DNA from: Acestrorhynchus altus
Lineage: Eukaryota; Chordata; Actinopteri; Characiformes; Acestrorhynchidae
DNA: 64,000 nt
Direction: 5' to 3'
Assembly (NCBI GenBank): GCA_034509495.1
Contig: CM067513.1
Coordinates: 15,681,501-15,745,500 of the forward strand
In this document: in pieces, positions 22,399-33,538 of the stretch
Layout of the letters: every line of letters starts with the position of its first letter
Numbering within the stretch: the stretch's first letter is position 1
Translations under genes and position numbers: made by a program
The notes under the pieces: model-generated
Databases searched by the model: none
The model's input: the letters and a program-made list of their open reading frames with translations, nothing else
What the model was told of the DNA's origin: nothing

Positions 22399-23022
22399 GG
22401 TGAAATATATTAAAAGATATTAATGTGTCTGTTCACTGGAGTGATGTTGCACAAGTCTCCAATCTGATGATGACTATTGTTTTCAGGTTGATCTTTCTAT
22501 GCCACGCCAGTTTTTGGGTCCTTGCATGACTTGTTGAGACTTTCCTTTCCATTGGCTGCACTGTTCACATAATGAGACCAGTTATTGTAGCCATGCAGCA
22601 CAGGTGAGAGAGAGAGAGAGAGTGGTGAGAGGAGTGTTGACGTGTTTCAGCTCGTCTCATACAGTCTGCTGTGTTACACTCCAATGGATGTGTATTTCTT
22701 CTAGTCCACTGAAACATATTAGCTCACCAAGCTTCACATGCTGAACAGTGGTCTCTCTCTCTCTCTCTGTATTGCTCTTTCTGTAAATGTCTCTGCCTCT
22801 GTATTGCCAAAGCTTGGGGTTTGAGTTTTTTAACATCAAATAATAACATTAATATCTGTTAAATTAACCACAGTTAAACAATGCCAACAATAATAACAAT
22901 ATTAATGGATAAATAATAAATAGTGTAGCTATTAATGAAGTGTATAGCTACACTACTGTAGTGTAGGTTTACAAAACCTGTGTGTGTGTGTGTCAGTGTG
23001 TTGTGTGTTACGTATGATATGG

Positions 23023-23420
23023 TCACTCACTATCTCTGATGGTGGCAGGTGAAGTTGTACTGAGCCGTCCGTGAGAAGTACTCTCTGTGTTGTAATAACG
23101 AGGGTAGTTTCTCTGGTCAGAGAGGCTGAATACTGGGGGATATTTTAGTGTGAATTGTTTGTGAATTGCTGAGTTGAGTCTGTACCTGGTCAGGGTGGTC
23201 TTCAGTTTGAGACCAGTCACTGTGCTCAGGTACTCTGCCAGGTACAGGTACAGGTACTCTCGCTTTAGGGCCAGATAGCACTGCATTTTACTCATTTGAG
23301 TTTCCCAGTAAGTTTTATATCTGTCTCTCAGTGAGGGGACCGTTGTGTTTGCTCAACTCCTGGCACTCCCTGAGCTCCTGTTTATGTGTCTGTCTTGTAA
23401 TTGAAGGCCTCAACCTCACT
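23023..23420 (-). pseudogene. LINE ORF2 C-terminal relic
   Basis: On the minus strand an open frame reads MSKMQCYLALKREYLYLYLA, then EYLSTVTGLKLKTTLTRYRL. This resembles the region after the reverse transcriptase in fish non-LTR elements (CYLALNREY..LA.YL..V.D...R..LT.YRLS). It is short and isolated, so it is a dead fragment. The assignment comes from motif memory. Confidence 0.5.
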
Positions 23421-23649
23421 TATCAAAAACCCAAAAAGCACAGAAATCACAAAAGGTATAATAAATGATACTAATATATTTACTGTTTGTATTATTGAAA
23501 AAATAATACTCAACAAATCCAAGTATTATTTTTTCAATGAATGTAACAAAATTATACAATTTTAATTTGTGTGCATTTCTTTTTCTGCATACACACTGAT
23601 ACACTGCTGGCATGAGTTAATCAGAAAGAGCAGTGCTGCTAGAGTGTTT

Positions 23650-24040
23650 AAACTCTGTGTCCACTCACTGTCCACTTTAATATACTCTCCTATGTAGTTG
23701 GTCCACCTTGTAGACCTAAAATCAAAGATACAAGCTTATCTGTTTTCGGCACAGTTTGTGTTGGTCATCCTCTAGTCCTTGAACAGTGCCCTCATGACGC
23801 TGCCCACAGGACTGGCTGGATATTTCTGGTTGGTGGACTATTCTCAGTCCAGCTGTGACACTAATGGGTTTAAACACTCCAGCAGCACTGCTGTGTCTGA
23901 TTCACTCATACCAGTGCAACACACACTAACACACCAAGTCAGTGTCACTGCAGTGCGTAGAATGATCCACCACCCAAACAATGAATGTTCTGTGGCGGTC
24001 CGGTGGGGTCCTGACCACTGAAGATCAGGGTGAAAGGCTA
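23650..24040 (+). repeat. Dispersed repeat with 'ctcagtccagctgtgacact'
   Basis: The stretch 'gttggtggactattctcagt' through 'tccaccacccaaacaatgaa' and 'ggtggggtcctgaccactga' belongs to a repeat that is common in fish genomes. A reverse copy lies at 33850-34060 ('gtggtgggtgattctcagcg'). I do not name its class. Confidence 0.65.
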
Positions 24041-24840
24041 ACATTAATCTATTCTTAGAAAAAAATCTGTATGTTTGGAAGCTCTGACAGGGATGTGATC
24101 CAATGTTCTATTTGATTTTGTTTAACCTTTAGTGTTTTGTGTATGTGTTCTTACTGTGTGTAAGCAGCTGATTAGTTTTCAGGCTGGAGCTGTCACTGGA
24201 TTAGTAATCGTTCAGATCTTGGATGTGTAGCATCTTTGTTAACAATCTGAAAGAAATTTGCTTAAAGAATGCACAGCTTCCTTGGAATGCTTGTCATGTA
24301 GCTGTACTTACCTACACCTCACATCCATTCAGCACTCTAGGCTAGATCCCGTTATCAGTTAATTTACACCACTGAGATGGGAGTGTCAATACCATAAAAT
24401 TTGCTCCTGACTGAGTACTTCTTAGGAGTGTTCACTGTCATTCTGCAACTGCCTGATGCAGTGGTGGTGGGACCAAGGTAAGTGGGCTGCAGGGAAGGAG
24501 CACCATGGAAAAGTGCTGGTCATCCCAGGAGATTTGAGCCCTCAGATAACTTTTTGCAGTCTGTAGCACTGGGCTTATTTCACTGGTAAAATGGAAAATG
24601 GATTCGGTTACATGCCAGAAAATTCTGAAAGCATACAATCATAACATTATCTGTAAAAAAAAAAAAGTTCAACAAGATAATGATGATATATTTTTCTTCT
24701 ATAAAAATATTACACTTGTTCATTTATTTATTGTGAAAAAATATTTAAAGAAAAGGGATTTATCAAAGTCTGACCTTCACAACAAATTTGTGCAATCGTA
24801 TCATAAATGGTAGTTGGTTTAAATGAGAACTGAGAAAGAA

Positions 24841-25050
24841 AAACACTGCATTTCAACATAAAAGCTAAAATGATTCACGCAGCAAGACAACGACCCTAAG
24901 CACAAAAGTCAGTTTAACAACAAAAAACAGTTAATGAAAAATAATTTAATGTTATGGAATGACCAATTCATAGTTCAGACCTTAACCCAGTATAGGAAGA
25001 AACCCACCAACATAACAGAGGTGAAGCTATTTCTTACAAAGGACAAAAAA
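24841..25050 (+). pseudogene. Tc1-like transposase C-terminal relic
   Basis: 'agcaagacaacgaccctaag' corresponds to the Q-DNDPK stretch and 'catagttcagaccttaaccc' to the S-DLNP stretch of a Tc1 transposase, separated by the expected distance. Frameshifts and stops lie between them. Confidence 0.6.
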
Positions 25051-25069
25051 AACAAAACATCCCCAGTAA

Positions 25070-25085
25070 GTATGCTGGTCTCTGC

Positions 25086-25116
<31 letters not shown>

Positions 25117-25645
25117 GTGTATTGTAGTTGTGTAGTCAGTATACTGGTCTCTGCTTTGTGAGTGTGCATTACAGTGAGAGTGTTGTGTAGTTGTGTAGTC
25201 AGTGTGCTGCTCTCTCTGCTGTGTGTGAGTGCGTATTACAGTGAGAGTGTTGTGTAGTCAGTATACTGGTCCCTCTGCTGTGTGTGTATTACAGTGAGTG
25301 TTGTGTAGTCAGTGTGCTGCTCTCTCTACTGTGAGCGTGTATTACAGTGAGTTTGGTGTAGTTGTGTAGTCAGTGTGCTGCTCTCTGCTGTGAGCGTGTA
25401 TTACAGTGAGTGTTGTGTAGTTGTGTAGTCAGTGTGTTGCTCTCTCTGCTGTGAGCGTATATTACAGTGAGAGTGTTGTGTAGTCTGTGTGCTGCTTTCT
25501 CTGTTGTGTGAGTTCGTATTACAGTGAGTGTTGTGTAGTTGTGTAGTCAGTATACTGGTCTCTCTGCTGTGTGAGTGAGTATTACAGTGAGTGTGTTGTG
25601 TAGTCAGTGTTCTGCTTTCTCCTGTGTGTGTGTGTGTGTGTATGG
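25070..25645. repeat. Minisatellite against the dnmt3a promoter
   Basis: 'attacagtga' recurs eight times (25168, 25235, 25288, 25341, 25400, 25461, 25518, 25581) at spacings of 53-67 bp. Each unit also carries 'tgtgtagtcagtgtgctgct' variants and CTCTCTGCTGT. The array starts with a GT microsatellite (25085-25113) and ends about 12 bp before the GC-rich dnmt3a promoter. Confidence 0.92.
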
Positions 25646-25649
25646 GAGG

Positions 25650-25830
25650 CTGATAAGGGGCGGGCTTTAGGACCGGCTCGTGTCCGGAGCGGCGGCAGCG
25701 CCTCGTCTCTGCAGTGGGAGCGGAGGAGCATCTGGAGGAGCGCTGGCCGGCTGGGGAGGTGGAGGACGGGGAGAGAAGAAGAAGGAGGACTCGGGAGTCG
25801 TCGAGAAAAGAAGGATCGGGGTCAGAACGG
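25650..25830 (+). promoter_or_regulatory. dnmt3a: dnmt3a promoter and noncoding exon 1
   Basis: A GC- and CpG-rich block begins with a GC box (GGGGCGGG at 25657-25664) and continues into 'ggagcggcggcagcgcctcg' and a purine-rich stretch. It ends in a donor, GAACGG|gtaatt, at 25830/25831. No TATA box is visible, consistent with a CpG-type housekeeping promoter. The exact start site cannot be read. Exon 1 has no usable start in frame with exon 2, so I treat it as 5'UTR. Confidence 0.65.
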
Positions 25831-27258
25831 GTAATTAACACTTCGATCCACTCCTCTAACCCCCCCTCGTGCGCTCGCGCAGCTTCCCGGGCTCTCAGAC
25901 AGCCTGGGCGGGTTTTCTGCTCCTGCCCCTTCTGCAGATGTTCTTTAAAGCCCTGCGATGTGCACTTGAACCTGATGGCCGTGGTCGAGCTGTGGATGTG
26001 GAGGCAGCTGGGTGCTGTGGACCACTGTGGCCTGATCTGCTCTGGCTCTTTAAATGGAAAAGGGTTGGTGAAGGTGGTGGAGATAAAGCTGTCTATCGCT
26101 GGCGGATCCTCTCTCCACACACCGTGTCCTCAACACAGCACCTACAACCAATCCAGAGGTTTAGCTCCGTCCAGCGTTCTGGCTTCTGGTGGTCTCTGTG
26201 GTCACGAGAAGATAACGAGCAGATAATCAATGGTTGTCCTCGTTAAGGTCGAATATCCAGTCTTGATTTATTGACCTCTAAAGACTAATCTGTACGTGGT
26301 GGGATTTCCAGTTCTGGGGGTCTGCTCCTTGTTGCAGAAATCCAATAAAAATGCTGAAAGTGCAGACTGTGCCCCCCTCCACCAGCCCCCAACTTCTGCC
26401 AGAGGAACGAACCTATAGGAAATAAGCAGAACCTGTCTGGAATTCTCATGTCATTCCTGAGGAGGGTGTTCAGGCTGTAGGGATCCCCAGTTTCAGCTCT
26501 GCTCTCCAGAAGATCCGTGCAGTGCAGAAGGAGCCCAGTCCACAGCTAATTAGATGACCAGGTCTAATTCAGCATCATCACATGCACGCATGCCTTTGGC
26601 TGGAGAGTGGACATCGCAACTATAGGAAATAAGCAGAACCTGTCTGGAATTCTCATGTAATTCACCAGGATGGTGTTCATGCTGTAGGGATCCATTGCGG
26701 TTTCAGCTCTGATCTCCATAAAATCCATGTCGTGCAGAATGAGTGTCCAAAGTCCACAGCTAATTAGATGACCAGGTCTAATTCAGCATCATCACATGCA
26801 TGCATGTCTTTTGGTGGAGAGTGGACGTCCCGTTCGGCTTCATGTGGTCACGGGAAGCCCTGTAGAAGGAAAACATATAATGCGAGGTTCGACGCAGACT
26901 GTGGGGACGGCACTGAAGGGTGACTTGTTGTCTTCTTGATTTATAGCATCTTGTCACCACTGAGTGAGTTGTTCTTCGGATCTGGCGGAGAACATGTCTG
27001 ATGTGCTTCAGGTCTATCTGACAGCCGCTCTGGAAAGGAACAGTTCTATTTGATTGGATGCAGGAGAGTGAGGTTAAGTAAATGGGATTAGGTCAGTGGG
27101 ACAAGCTATATTTGGAGCTTTCCAGATGCTCCTAAATTTCAGCAGGATTTTGAATCCAGGCTGGTGAGAATGTTTAGAAGTTTGAGAGATTAGAACTTAC
27201 ACTGTAGCTTTTGAAATGTCAAATGTCACAGTACTGTTTTTCTTTTTCTTTCTTGCAG
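25831..27258. other. dnmt3a intron 1
   Basis: A 1.4-kb intron. The first 400 bp stay GC-rich, continuing the promoter island. A 207-bp tandem duplication lies at 26413-26830. A pyrimidine-rich run precedes the exon 2 acceptor. Confidence 0.7.
26413..26830. repeat. Two-copy tandem duplication, ~207-211 bp
   Basis: Unit 1 (26413-26619) and unit 2 (26620-26830) both begin 'ctataggaaataagcagaac' and share 'ctgtagggatcc', 'tccacagctaattagatgac', 'caggtctaattcagcatcat' and 'ggagagtggac'. They differ by scattered substitutions and small indels, so the duplication is not very recent. Confidence 0.93.
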
Positions 27259-27286
27259 GGAATCCAAACGAGGGAGGATCATTTAA

Positions 27287-27322
<36 letters not shown>

Positions 27323-27431
27323 CTCCACCTTTGCATTTGCCACTCGTTTGGCAATGCCATCCAACACGGTCACCACTGCTGCTGCTTTCAAAAACTCAGA
27401 CTTCAACTGTGACAGTGGTGGAAATCTCATG
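27259..27431 (+). CDS. dnmt3a: dnmt3a exon 2 (start codon 27354)
   Basis: The acceptor 'ttcttgcag' is followed by 95 bases of 5'UTR, including T34, and an ATG at 27354. The coding part is 26 codons, MPSNTVTTAAAFKNSDFNCD then SGGNLM, and the donor is gtaaga. Phase 0 fits exon 3. No ATG lies between the acceptor and 27354, and position -3 is G, an acceptable start context. The peptide is little conserved with mammals, where this exon is also variable. An alternative acceptor at 'aaactcag' (27389) would remove this start, so the exact structure needs a transcript. Confidence 0.68.
27289..27322. repeat. T34 homopolymer
   Basis: Thirty-four uninterrupted T residues lie between the exon 2 acceptor at 27258 and the start codon at 27354, so they would be part of the mRNA 5'UTR if that acceptor is used. 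Confidence 0.95.
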
Positions 27432-27894
27432 GTAAGAGATCCATAATGAGTACCATGTGTAAGAATGCTTTAGAACAGCTCAAGAATAATCACCCGCTGC
27501 ATGCAGTTGTAGATTTGTCTACAATATATGACCTACATTTAAAGGTCCCACATCATTTGTTGCCAGTTTGTTCTGCAATAAACACACAACTAATCAGATC
27601 CACTAGTTTGGATTGCACAATGCCACCAGGTCTGGTACTGATCCATGTACTTTTAAGTTTTCGACTGAAGCAGCGTCATTGGAGGAGAGCACCAGCAGCC
27701 CAAACTAGCCTGAGTGGTGGGGGAAAAGAAAGGTCTCCAAAATTAGGAGACCACTCCACATTACCAGTTTCTCTAGTTTTAGTATTTACGGGCTTGTCTT
27801 TTTGTAAAATAAGCTTTTTTATTTTGTCTATAAAGCTTTGACACATTTCTTACAAATTCCAAATAAAATACTACAATGCTGGGTAGAAATGACA

Positions 27895-28165
27895 ACCGAT
27901 GTTGTGTAATGAACCAGCCGCATGACTGGAAAGTTGCTGGTTTGAATCCCTGAACTCTTAGGGCGTGACTGAAGTGCCATTCATTAAGACATTCAACTTC
28001 CCAACTGCTCCCCAACTGCCCTCTGGGCACTCTGGATAGGGCTACTCACTGCTCCAAGCACGTGTGCTCACTGCCCCCTAGTGTGAATTCACTAGTGTGA
28101 ATGTGTGTGTATCACTGTAAATACAGAGGACAAATTCCCCACATCTTACCCTATAGATGCTGATT
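27895..28165 (+). mobile_element. tRNA-derived SINE
   Basis: A B-box-like GGTTTGAATCCC occurs at 27939-27950. It is followed by the body 'cacgtgtgctcactgccccc' and 'tagtgtgaattcactagtgt', and a tail reaching 'gaggacaaattcccc'. A reverse copy lies at 55930-56105. Confidence 0.75.
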
Positions 28166-29172
28166 TAAGGAAAAAATGGGAGTGGTCTCTTAAGAGCTGT
28201 GTGTACCTTTTCAACCTACATCAGTTTAGCTCCTCCCCCACCACAGTGAAGTTACATGGAGTGTATTTCAGCTCACTTTTCTTTGTGAGATGCGGATAGC
28301 ACATCTCCATTGTCCAATGAAAAACAAGTACAACTTTGTACTTAGAGCATTTCTATTAGTCTATTCATCCAGAACTATTGAAGAACCACGAAGAAAACTA
28401 AAAACAGACAAAAGTGGAGATGGTTGAACGAATGGAAATAAATCAGGCCATTTTGGTAAATCCATAAACATGTCATAAGTTGGCCTCGTGGAGGGGGGAA
28501 CTTAAACAGAAGAAGAAAAATGTAATAAATATAAACTGTATATGAAGCAGAAGTTTCTGTCCATGAAACTCAACATCCAACATTAAATAAATGTGAAATC
28601 TGAGATGTCAGAAGGTGCCACAGACCCACAAGGGAAGCCCTTTAAATCATTAGAAGTGATAAAAAAACAACCAGATATTACGATAATTTAGTTACAGTTA
28701 AAATGCAATTAGGAAATAAATCATTTATAATGATTTATAATCAATAAATCATCGCTAATTCATTTGTCATTCATCTGCTTCTTCTTGTCATTCACCAACA
28801 TCACAGATAAACAATCCTTTGAGATGGATTCAGACATCCTCCTGGCCTTTTCTGTATTTAACGCAGAGCTTTCTTCATTATTGAATTTGCCTGCTGAAAT
28901 GATGAATGGCTCCGATGTGTGCTGCTGCCAGGGTTACGTGGTGCCAGTGCACAGAATACGTGTGTAAACGTATCGCATATAAACACCCAGGCCTTGTTAT
29001 CCTTGGTGGCCTTGGAGATACAAGCTGCTCTTGTGTCGCACGGGTGTGTGTGGTGACGTGGGTGTTGGCTTGTGTATGGGAGGCTCACCGTATGGCTGAT
29101 TTATAGGGGAATTCATTCTCCTCCTCCTCCTCCTCTTCTCCACCCGCTGAGCCGTGCAATGCTCGTAGAACT

Positions 29173-29185
29173 GTTGCCTGGCAAC
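29173..29185. promoter_or_regulatory. RFX X-box-like palindrome
   Basis: GTTGCCTGGCAAC is a perfect inverted repeat around its centre and matches the X-box layout bound by RFX factors. It lies in repeat-free sequence within dnmt3a intron 2. Function is inferred only. Confidence 0.4.
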
Positions 29186-31455
29186 AGGGCTTGCCTTAAA
29201 TAACTGGCCACCGACAGAAATAGAGCAAAGCTATAGACGGTGTTATTGAGTTCACACAAGGCAACACCAAATTTCCATAGCCCTCCCTTTGTATTCATTT
29301 ATTAAAATCATTTTTTTGGCTTGCAGGTATTGCAGAAAGAATGTGGTCATGTGTTCTAGGAATTAAAGGAATACTAAATAAAGGAGGCACAAATTGGGTT
29401 TCCTAAAACGGAAAGAGATCAGCTTGCTGATTTGGTGAGGTTTCCATGATGTATGCACAGACCAGGACAGTAACAGTTTAAACACCAGAAATAAACCGAA
29501 ATTTAAGACTGTATAGCTGATACACGCCTCAGCCTCTTCTGAGGGTCTGTCCTTTGTCGTCTTTCACAGAAACCACAGTCAGTGATCGGAAATTGGGATC
29601 TGAGTACCTTCTGTCTATTTCTATGTCATTTATAGCTCAGATGTGCCATTTTACAAGATCACAAGGACATGCGTCTCTCTTCTTTCAAAATAAAATCTAT
29701 ATAAAATCTAAAAATATAAAATAAAAATATAAAATAAAATCTATATAAAGTCATATAATGTTGGAGCGAAAATGTCACAATATTAGATCAGTGATGTTAT
29801 GTCACGTAATGTTAGAATTGTGCATCATCAGGTACAACTATTAAGCATCAATACTGAAATATTTACTACCAAAAGAAAGGCTTTTTATTTAGTTTCACAT
29901 TAGATTGAGTACAACAAACAGGCTGCCACCATTTAACTTATTTAGTCAATGATTCATTTTTTATGGTGAGGACGATGTATATTTTAAATTCCATTACTCA
30001 TCAGTACTGTAGGAATTAGACCGAGACAGACCTATTAATGTATTCAGTACTGTACAAAAGTACTGGGCATGTAAGAGATTGGTATGTAAAGCTGTTTACC
30101 TGGACAGTAAGAGTTGATCTGGGCTCTAAATACAAATGCAAATACACAAACCATTATATTTAATGCATCGCACAAGTGTTTTAGCTCTAACCAGTTCCAA
30201 ACCACAGTGATGTTACAGTACTAACAGTTACCATACAATGTCTAATTTATAAAATCAAACCTTCTGTACAAGTCTGTGTGGACATGTCAAATCTGTTAAA
30301 ATCAGATTTGAGTTACTTTCATGTGTATCTTATGTATTTGTGTTCATACAACATGAATGGAAATTCCAGATTGGATTTCATACATCTTTTTGCCTGTATG
30401 CATGCAGTGCTGTTGCTGACAAAAGCCTTATAAGAAAGTCTGTTCACTCGTGGCCATCATTGCAGCTCCACTGGGTAGTTATTTACAGTCACAAAAGACC
30501 AGGCTCCAATATTAAACGGACAGAGACAAAAATACCTGTATCTGAAGGCCAAATCGCTGTTTCAAAATAATATTTTAAATAAAAAAACAATGATTTTGAT
30601 CAAATTCAATAAAAAAATGATTGTGCTTGGCCCAGTGATGAGCAAAAACTGTGATTTTTCAGCTTTGCTTGCGATATAACCAGCAAGCTGATTGACTCTT
30701 TTTGTTTCGTTGTAGACGCCATCTTCAGCTTAGCAAAAACCCCTTTTGATATTTCGACCTGTGAGAGGTGCCTATAGTTATAACGTAACGTGTCTCTGGA
30801 GGTGACTGTTTCATTTCAGTTGCTCATCCAGCTTGTTAATAGTGTGCGAATTGAGTGCATTGAAAATTACCGTTCTTGCTCTCCCCTCCACATCTTGCAC
30901 GGCTAGCAGCTACCTGTGTAACATAGGTGTGTGCAAGGGAGTGGAAGTTTGCAGGATGTTGAAAACAGTAGTGAAACGGGGGGGGGCTAGCTTAGAACAG
31001 CGCATACCGTGTGAGATCATGTTATTAGCTGTGTCTTGTAAGCATAGTGCTTTGATTTAAAACAGCTCATTTTGAAGCGTAGGAGAAAACCACATGGGTG
31101 TTGACATCAAGACACTCAAGACTTTAATATTTATACAGTAAAAAAGCTTTTATCTGCTGAACAAGAAGACAGCAGTCATCTAGTAAGGTGCTGTAGTATA
31201 TTTCACAGTATGCTTACTTTAATCACATCACCCATAAAGTACTGCATTTTTATTACAGTAAAATCACTGTAAGAGGTGCTGTAGTTTTGTATCACAGGAA
31301 ATATTCTTCTTCTTTACAGGCATTACTACTTCCATTTGACCTAAATTAACATCTGTAAAATGAAGACATTATTCCTGTGACAAATTCATTTACTGCAGCA
31401 TTTTCAACATTTTTAAATATATAGAAATTAAATGAAAATGAAAAACCAGCACCAT

Positions 31456-31559
<104 letters not shown>

Positions 31560-32579
31560 ACACAAACACACACTAATCTTACGACTATACAAAACTGATG
31601 AAAATGTCATTTGAAATAGTTCATTGTAATAAACCCAGTGTGTCTGTAATGTCTCCCCATGTCCCAGTACAGTGTAACATTAACTGTGTAGCTGTTAACT
31701 AGAAGGATGGTATGTAAGTACAGATCGGAATAAGCTCCAGCTTCATTTTTATTTCAATCTACTCTATAAAGGAAAAGAAATAAAGCTTTCAATGCCAGCT
31801 ATCACACTTGGTAAGAGTTCATTATCTCTTCACAGACAGTTTGTTTACGAGCTGATAAAGCTGTAAAAGGCTCAATTAGTGACATTTAGTTTAATGTTTA
31901 TCTGATACACTTTAAAGAAAGCAGCTCATCAGCAAGTTATAGCTCCTCACTGTAACTGTTATGGAGGATATAAAGATGTCCTCGTGTCTGTGTGATAAAC
32001 ACTAGTATGTTTATTAATGTAAAGTGTAACATTAGGTACAAACGGATGGGAAAAATCCCCCTCAAAATGATTGTATTGTGAGACACAGTAGAAATATGCT
32101 TACTGTAGAATCACCACCACAGAGTTTTGATCACGATGCTTAACTGGTTCACTGTATCAAATGCTATATACACTGTGTAAATATTTCCTGATGAACAGCT
32201 CAATAAAATGCTCTATAATTATTAAAATAAGCTCTTATTTTACAATCACTTCTATTCAAAGTTAAGTGAATTTTGCCTGGAGGTATGTGCTTTTCATTCG
32301 ACAGTGAGGATTTAGGTTCTACAGTATAAAAAAATGTTTGTTACATGGTAGTAATGCTGTGAAAACCTGTTTGAGAAAAAAAAATGTTACAGTGTTGTTT
32401 TAAGTCAGTCATCAGTATTTTTTTTTTTTACCACTGTGACTGATGATGACTATTGATGGACTTATAGGTCCTATTACAAATAATGAGGGACAGCAACATT
32501 GATCTATGTCTCCTATTTCACTCAGCTAGAGCTCAAACCTCCAGTCAAGATGGACAGGTTCTGTACTACGCTTAGCATT

Positions 32580-32960
32580 CTGAGTTAGAGTGGAGAGATG
32601 CTATTCAAGTCAAGCCAGGGGCTGTGGCAACATTAAGATTGTCTTTTCTCCTCCATCCACCCTAGGGTGCTTGGCTGGCGGGAGAGTGGGAGTTGGCAGG
32701 GAGGGGGGGGGGCACAGTTGTGCTAGACAAAGGGGAAGAGGAAGGAGGGAAGAGAAAGAGCTCCTGAATGTCTTTGTAATTGTGTCAAGTGGGAACTGAG
32801 AGTGGTAGGTCAGCTCGGTGGCTATAGAATCCTCACTTCATTGCAGCTAAAAGGGAGGTGTCATTCAAGCGCCACCGCTTTTCTCATTATCTAAATATCC
32901 TCGTCTGTGAAGAGAGAGGGAAAAAGACACCCATTCAGCTTGTGCGAAAGTTGTGGGGTG
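32580..32960. other. Unique G-rich intronic block
   Basis: A non-repetitive block with a 10-G run near 32703 and no conserved frame. It contains purine-rich stretches and 'attgcagctaaaagggaggt'. It is a possible conserved noncoding element; this is speculative. Confidence 0.3.
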
Positions 32961-33202
32961 GGTTTCCCTCTACAACCTCTGGTGAGCACAGCGTCAGGGA
33001 AAGCACTTCATAGATAGATAGCAATGGAGATGATCTTATTTGCTCCTGCCCTTCTGAGTTTACTGAAATGAGTAGGAGCTGTCTTTTGTGTACGTGCTTC
33101 AACACAACCATTCATACATATGTAACGCATTGTCATTACACATGAGCAGTGTGAAACGAATAGCCGAGTAAAAAAAATGTAATTGTTGATTGAGTAGGGC
33201 AA

Positions 33203-33364
33203 GGGGGTTAGACTTCATTCCTGAAGGGCCGCCGCACTCGTAAGCTAATCATTCTGCCTCATTTCACCCACACCTGATTCATCATCTAGTTAGCGAGGCC
33301 TTCGTGAGATGTTTGAGGAGTGAAAACACTCTGCTGTGGCCCTCCAGGACATGTGTCTGACACC
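33203..33364. mobile_element. Short MITE beside exon 3
   Basis: It runs from 'gacttcattcctgaagggcc' to 'gtggccctccaggacatgtg', inverted-end style, with the middle 'ctcatttcacccacacctga'. It belongs with the elements at 5465 and 48680. Its right end lies about 66 bp before the exon 3 acceptor. Confidence 0.5.
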
Positions 33365-33430
33365 TCTGGTGTAAGGAGTACAGGTGTGGTGTGTTTTTGT
33401 GACATGGACGCTGTGTGTTGACTCGAGCAG

Positions 33431-33538
33431 ACTGAGAGTCCCAGGCTGGAGAAGGATCTTCCCGCAGTGGAGAGGCCAGCGCTCAGCACTCCAGTCCGCA
33501 AAGTGGGGCGACCTGGCCGCAAACGCAAACACCTCCCC
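33431..33538 (+). CDS. dnmt3a: dnmt3a exon 3 (AT-hook-like RKVGRPGRKRK)
   Basis: Thirty-six codons, residues 27-62: TESPRLEKDLPAVERPALST then PVRKVGRPGRKRKHLP. The basic GRP-core motif at residues 49-59 matches the human DNMT3A sequence exactly and resembles an AT-hook, a likely DNA-contacting or nuclear-targeting patch. Both ends are phase 0. The donor is gtgagt. The acceptor 'ctcgagcag' has a weak pyrimidine tract rich in TG. Confidence 0.95.

Larger units (their letters stand above)
7143..22415 (+). other. dtnb: dtnb gene, 3' portion (nine exons plus 3'UTR)
   Basis: This is the 3' part of beta-dystrobrevin, a cytoplasmic scaffold of the dystrophin-associated protein complex that binds dystrophin-family C-termini and syntrophins. 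The nine exons join in one frame and give a protein section close to human DTNB as I remember it: [20 protein letters not shown], then [20 protein letters not shown], the [16 protein letters not shown] helix, the KDELE..[12 protein letters not shown] helix, a Ser/Pro-rich linker, [20 protein letters not shown] and an acidic tail. The acidic tail and the absence of an alpha-dystrobrevin-like tyrosine-rich C-terminus favour DTNB over DTNA. EF-hand-like and ZZ exons are not visible and should lie left of the window, since positions 1-7142 show no recognisable exon. The next gene downstream, dnmt3a, has the same orientation, as in human. Confidence 0.93.
19877..22415 (+). other. dtnb: dtnb 3'UTR
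   Basis: About 2.5 kb between the inferred stop and the distal polyadenylation signal. It contains almost no recognisable dispersed repeats, in contrast to the introns on either side, which supports a transcribed and constrained 3'UTR. A short TA-rich run lies at 20038-20066. No long reading frame is present. Confidence 0.65.
22416..25060. other. dtnb-dnmt3a intergenic spacer, repeat-rich
   Basis: It contains a LINE reading-frame relic (23023-23420), a DNA-repeat copy (23650-24040) and a Tc1 transposase relic (24841-25050). AT-rich filler makes up the rest. No gene is supported here. Confidence 0.75.

Noticed and set aside
25070..25645. CRISPR-like regular repeat spacing
   Set aside because: Repeats are long, imperfect, directly adjoining and lack unique spacers. 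This is a vertebrate minisatellite.
25401..26120. 239-codon minus-strand open frame over the dnmt3a promoter
   Set aside because: Half of it is the minisatellite read in reverse (THTHTG, THCNT units) and the rest is the GC-rich promoter/exon 1. No recognisable domain or start context.
27216..27446. Open frame reading through the T34 run as poly-Phe into MPSNTV
   Set aside because: It runs through the intron end and acceptor of exon 2. The run is open only because TTT is Phe.
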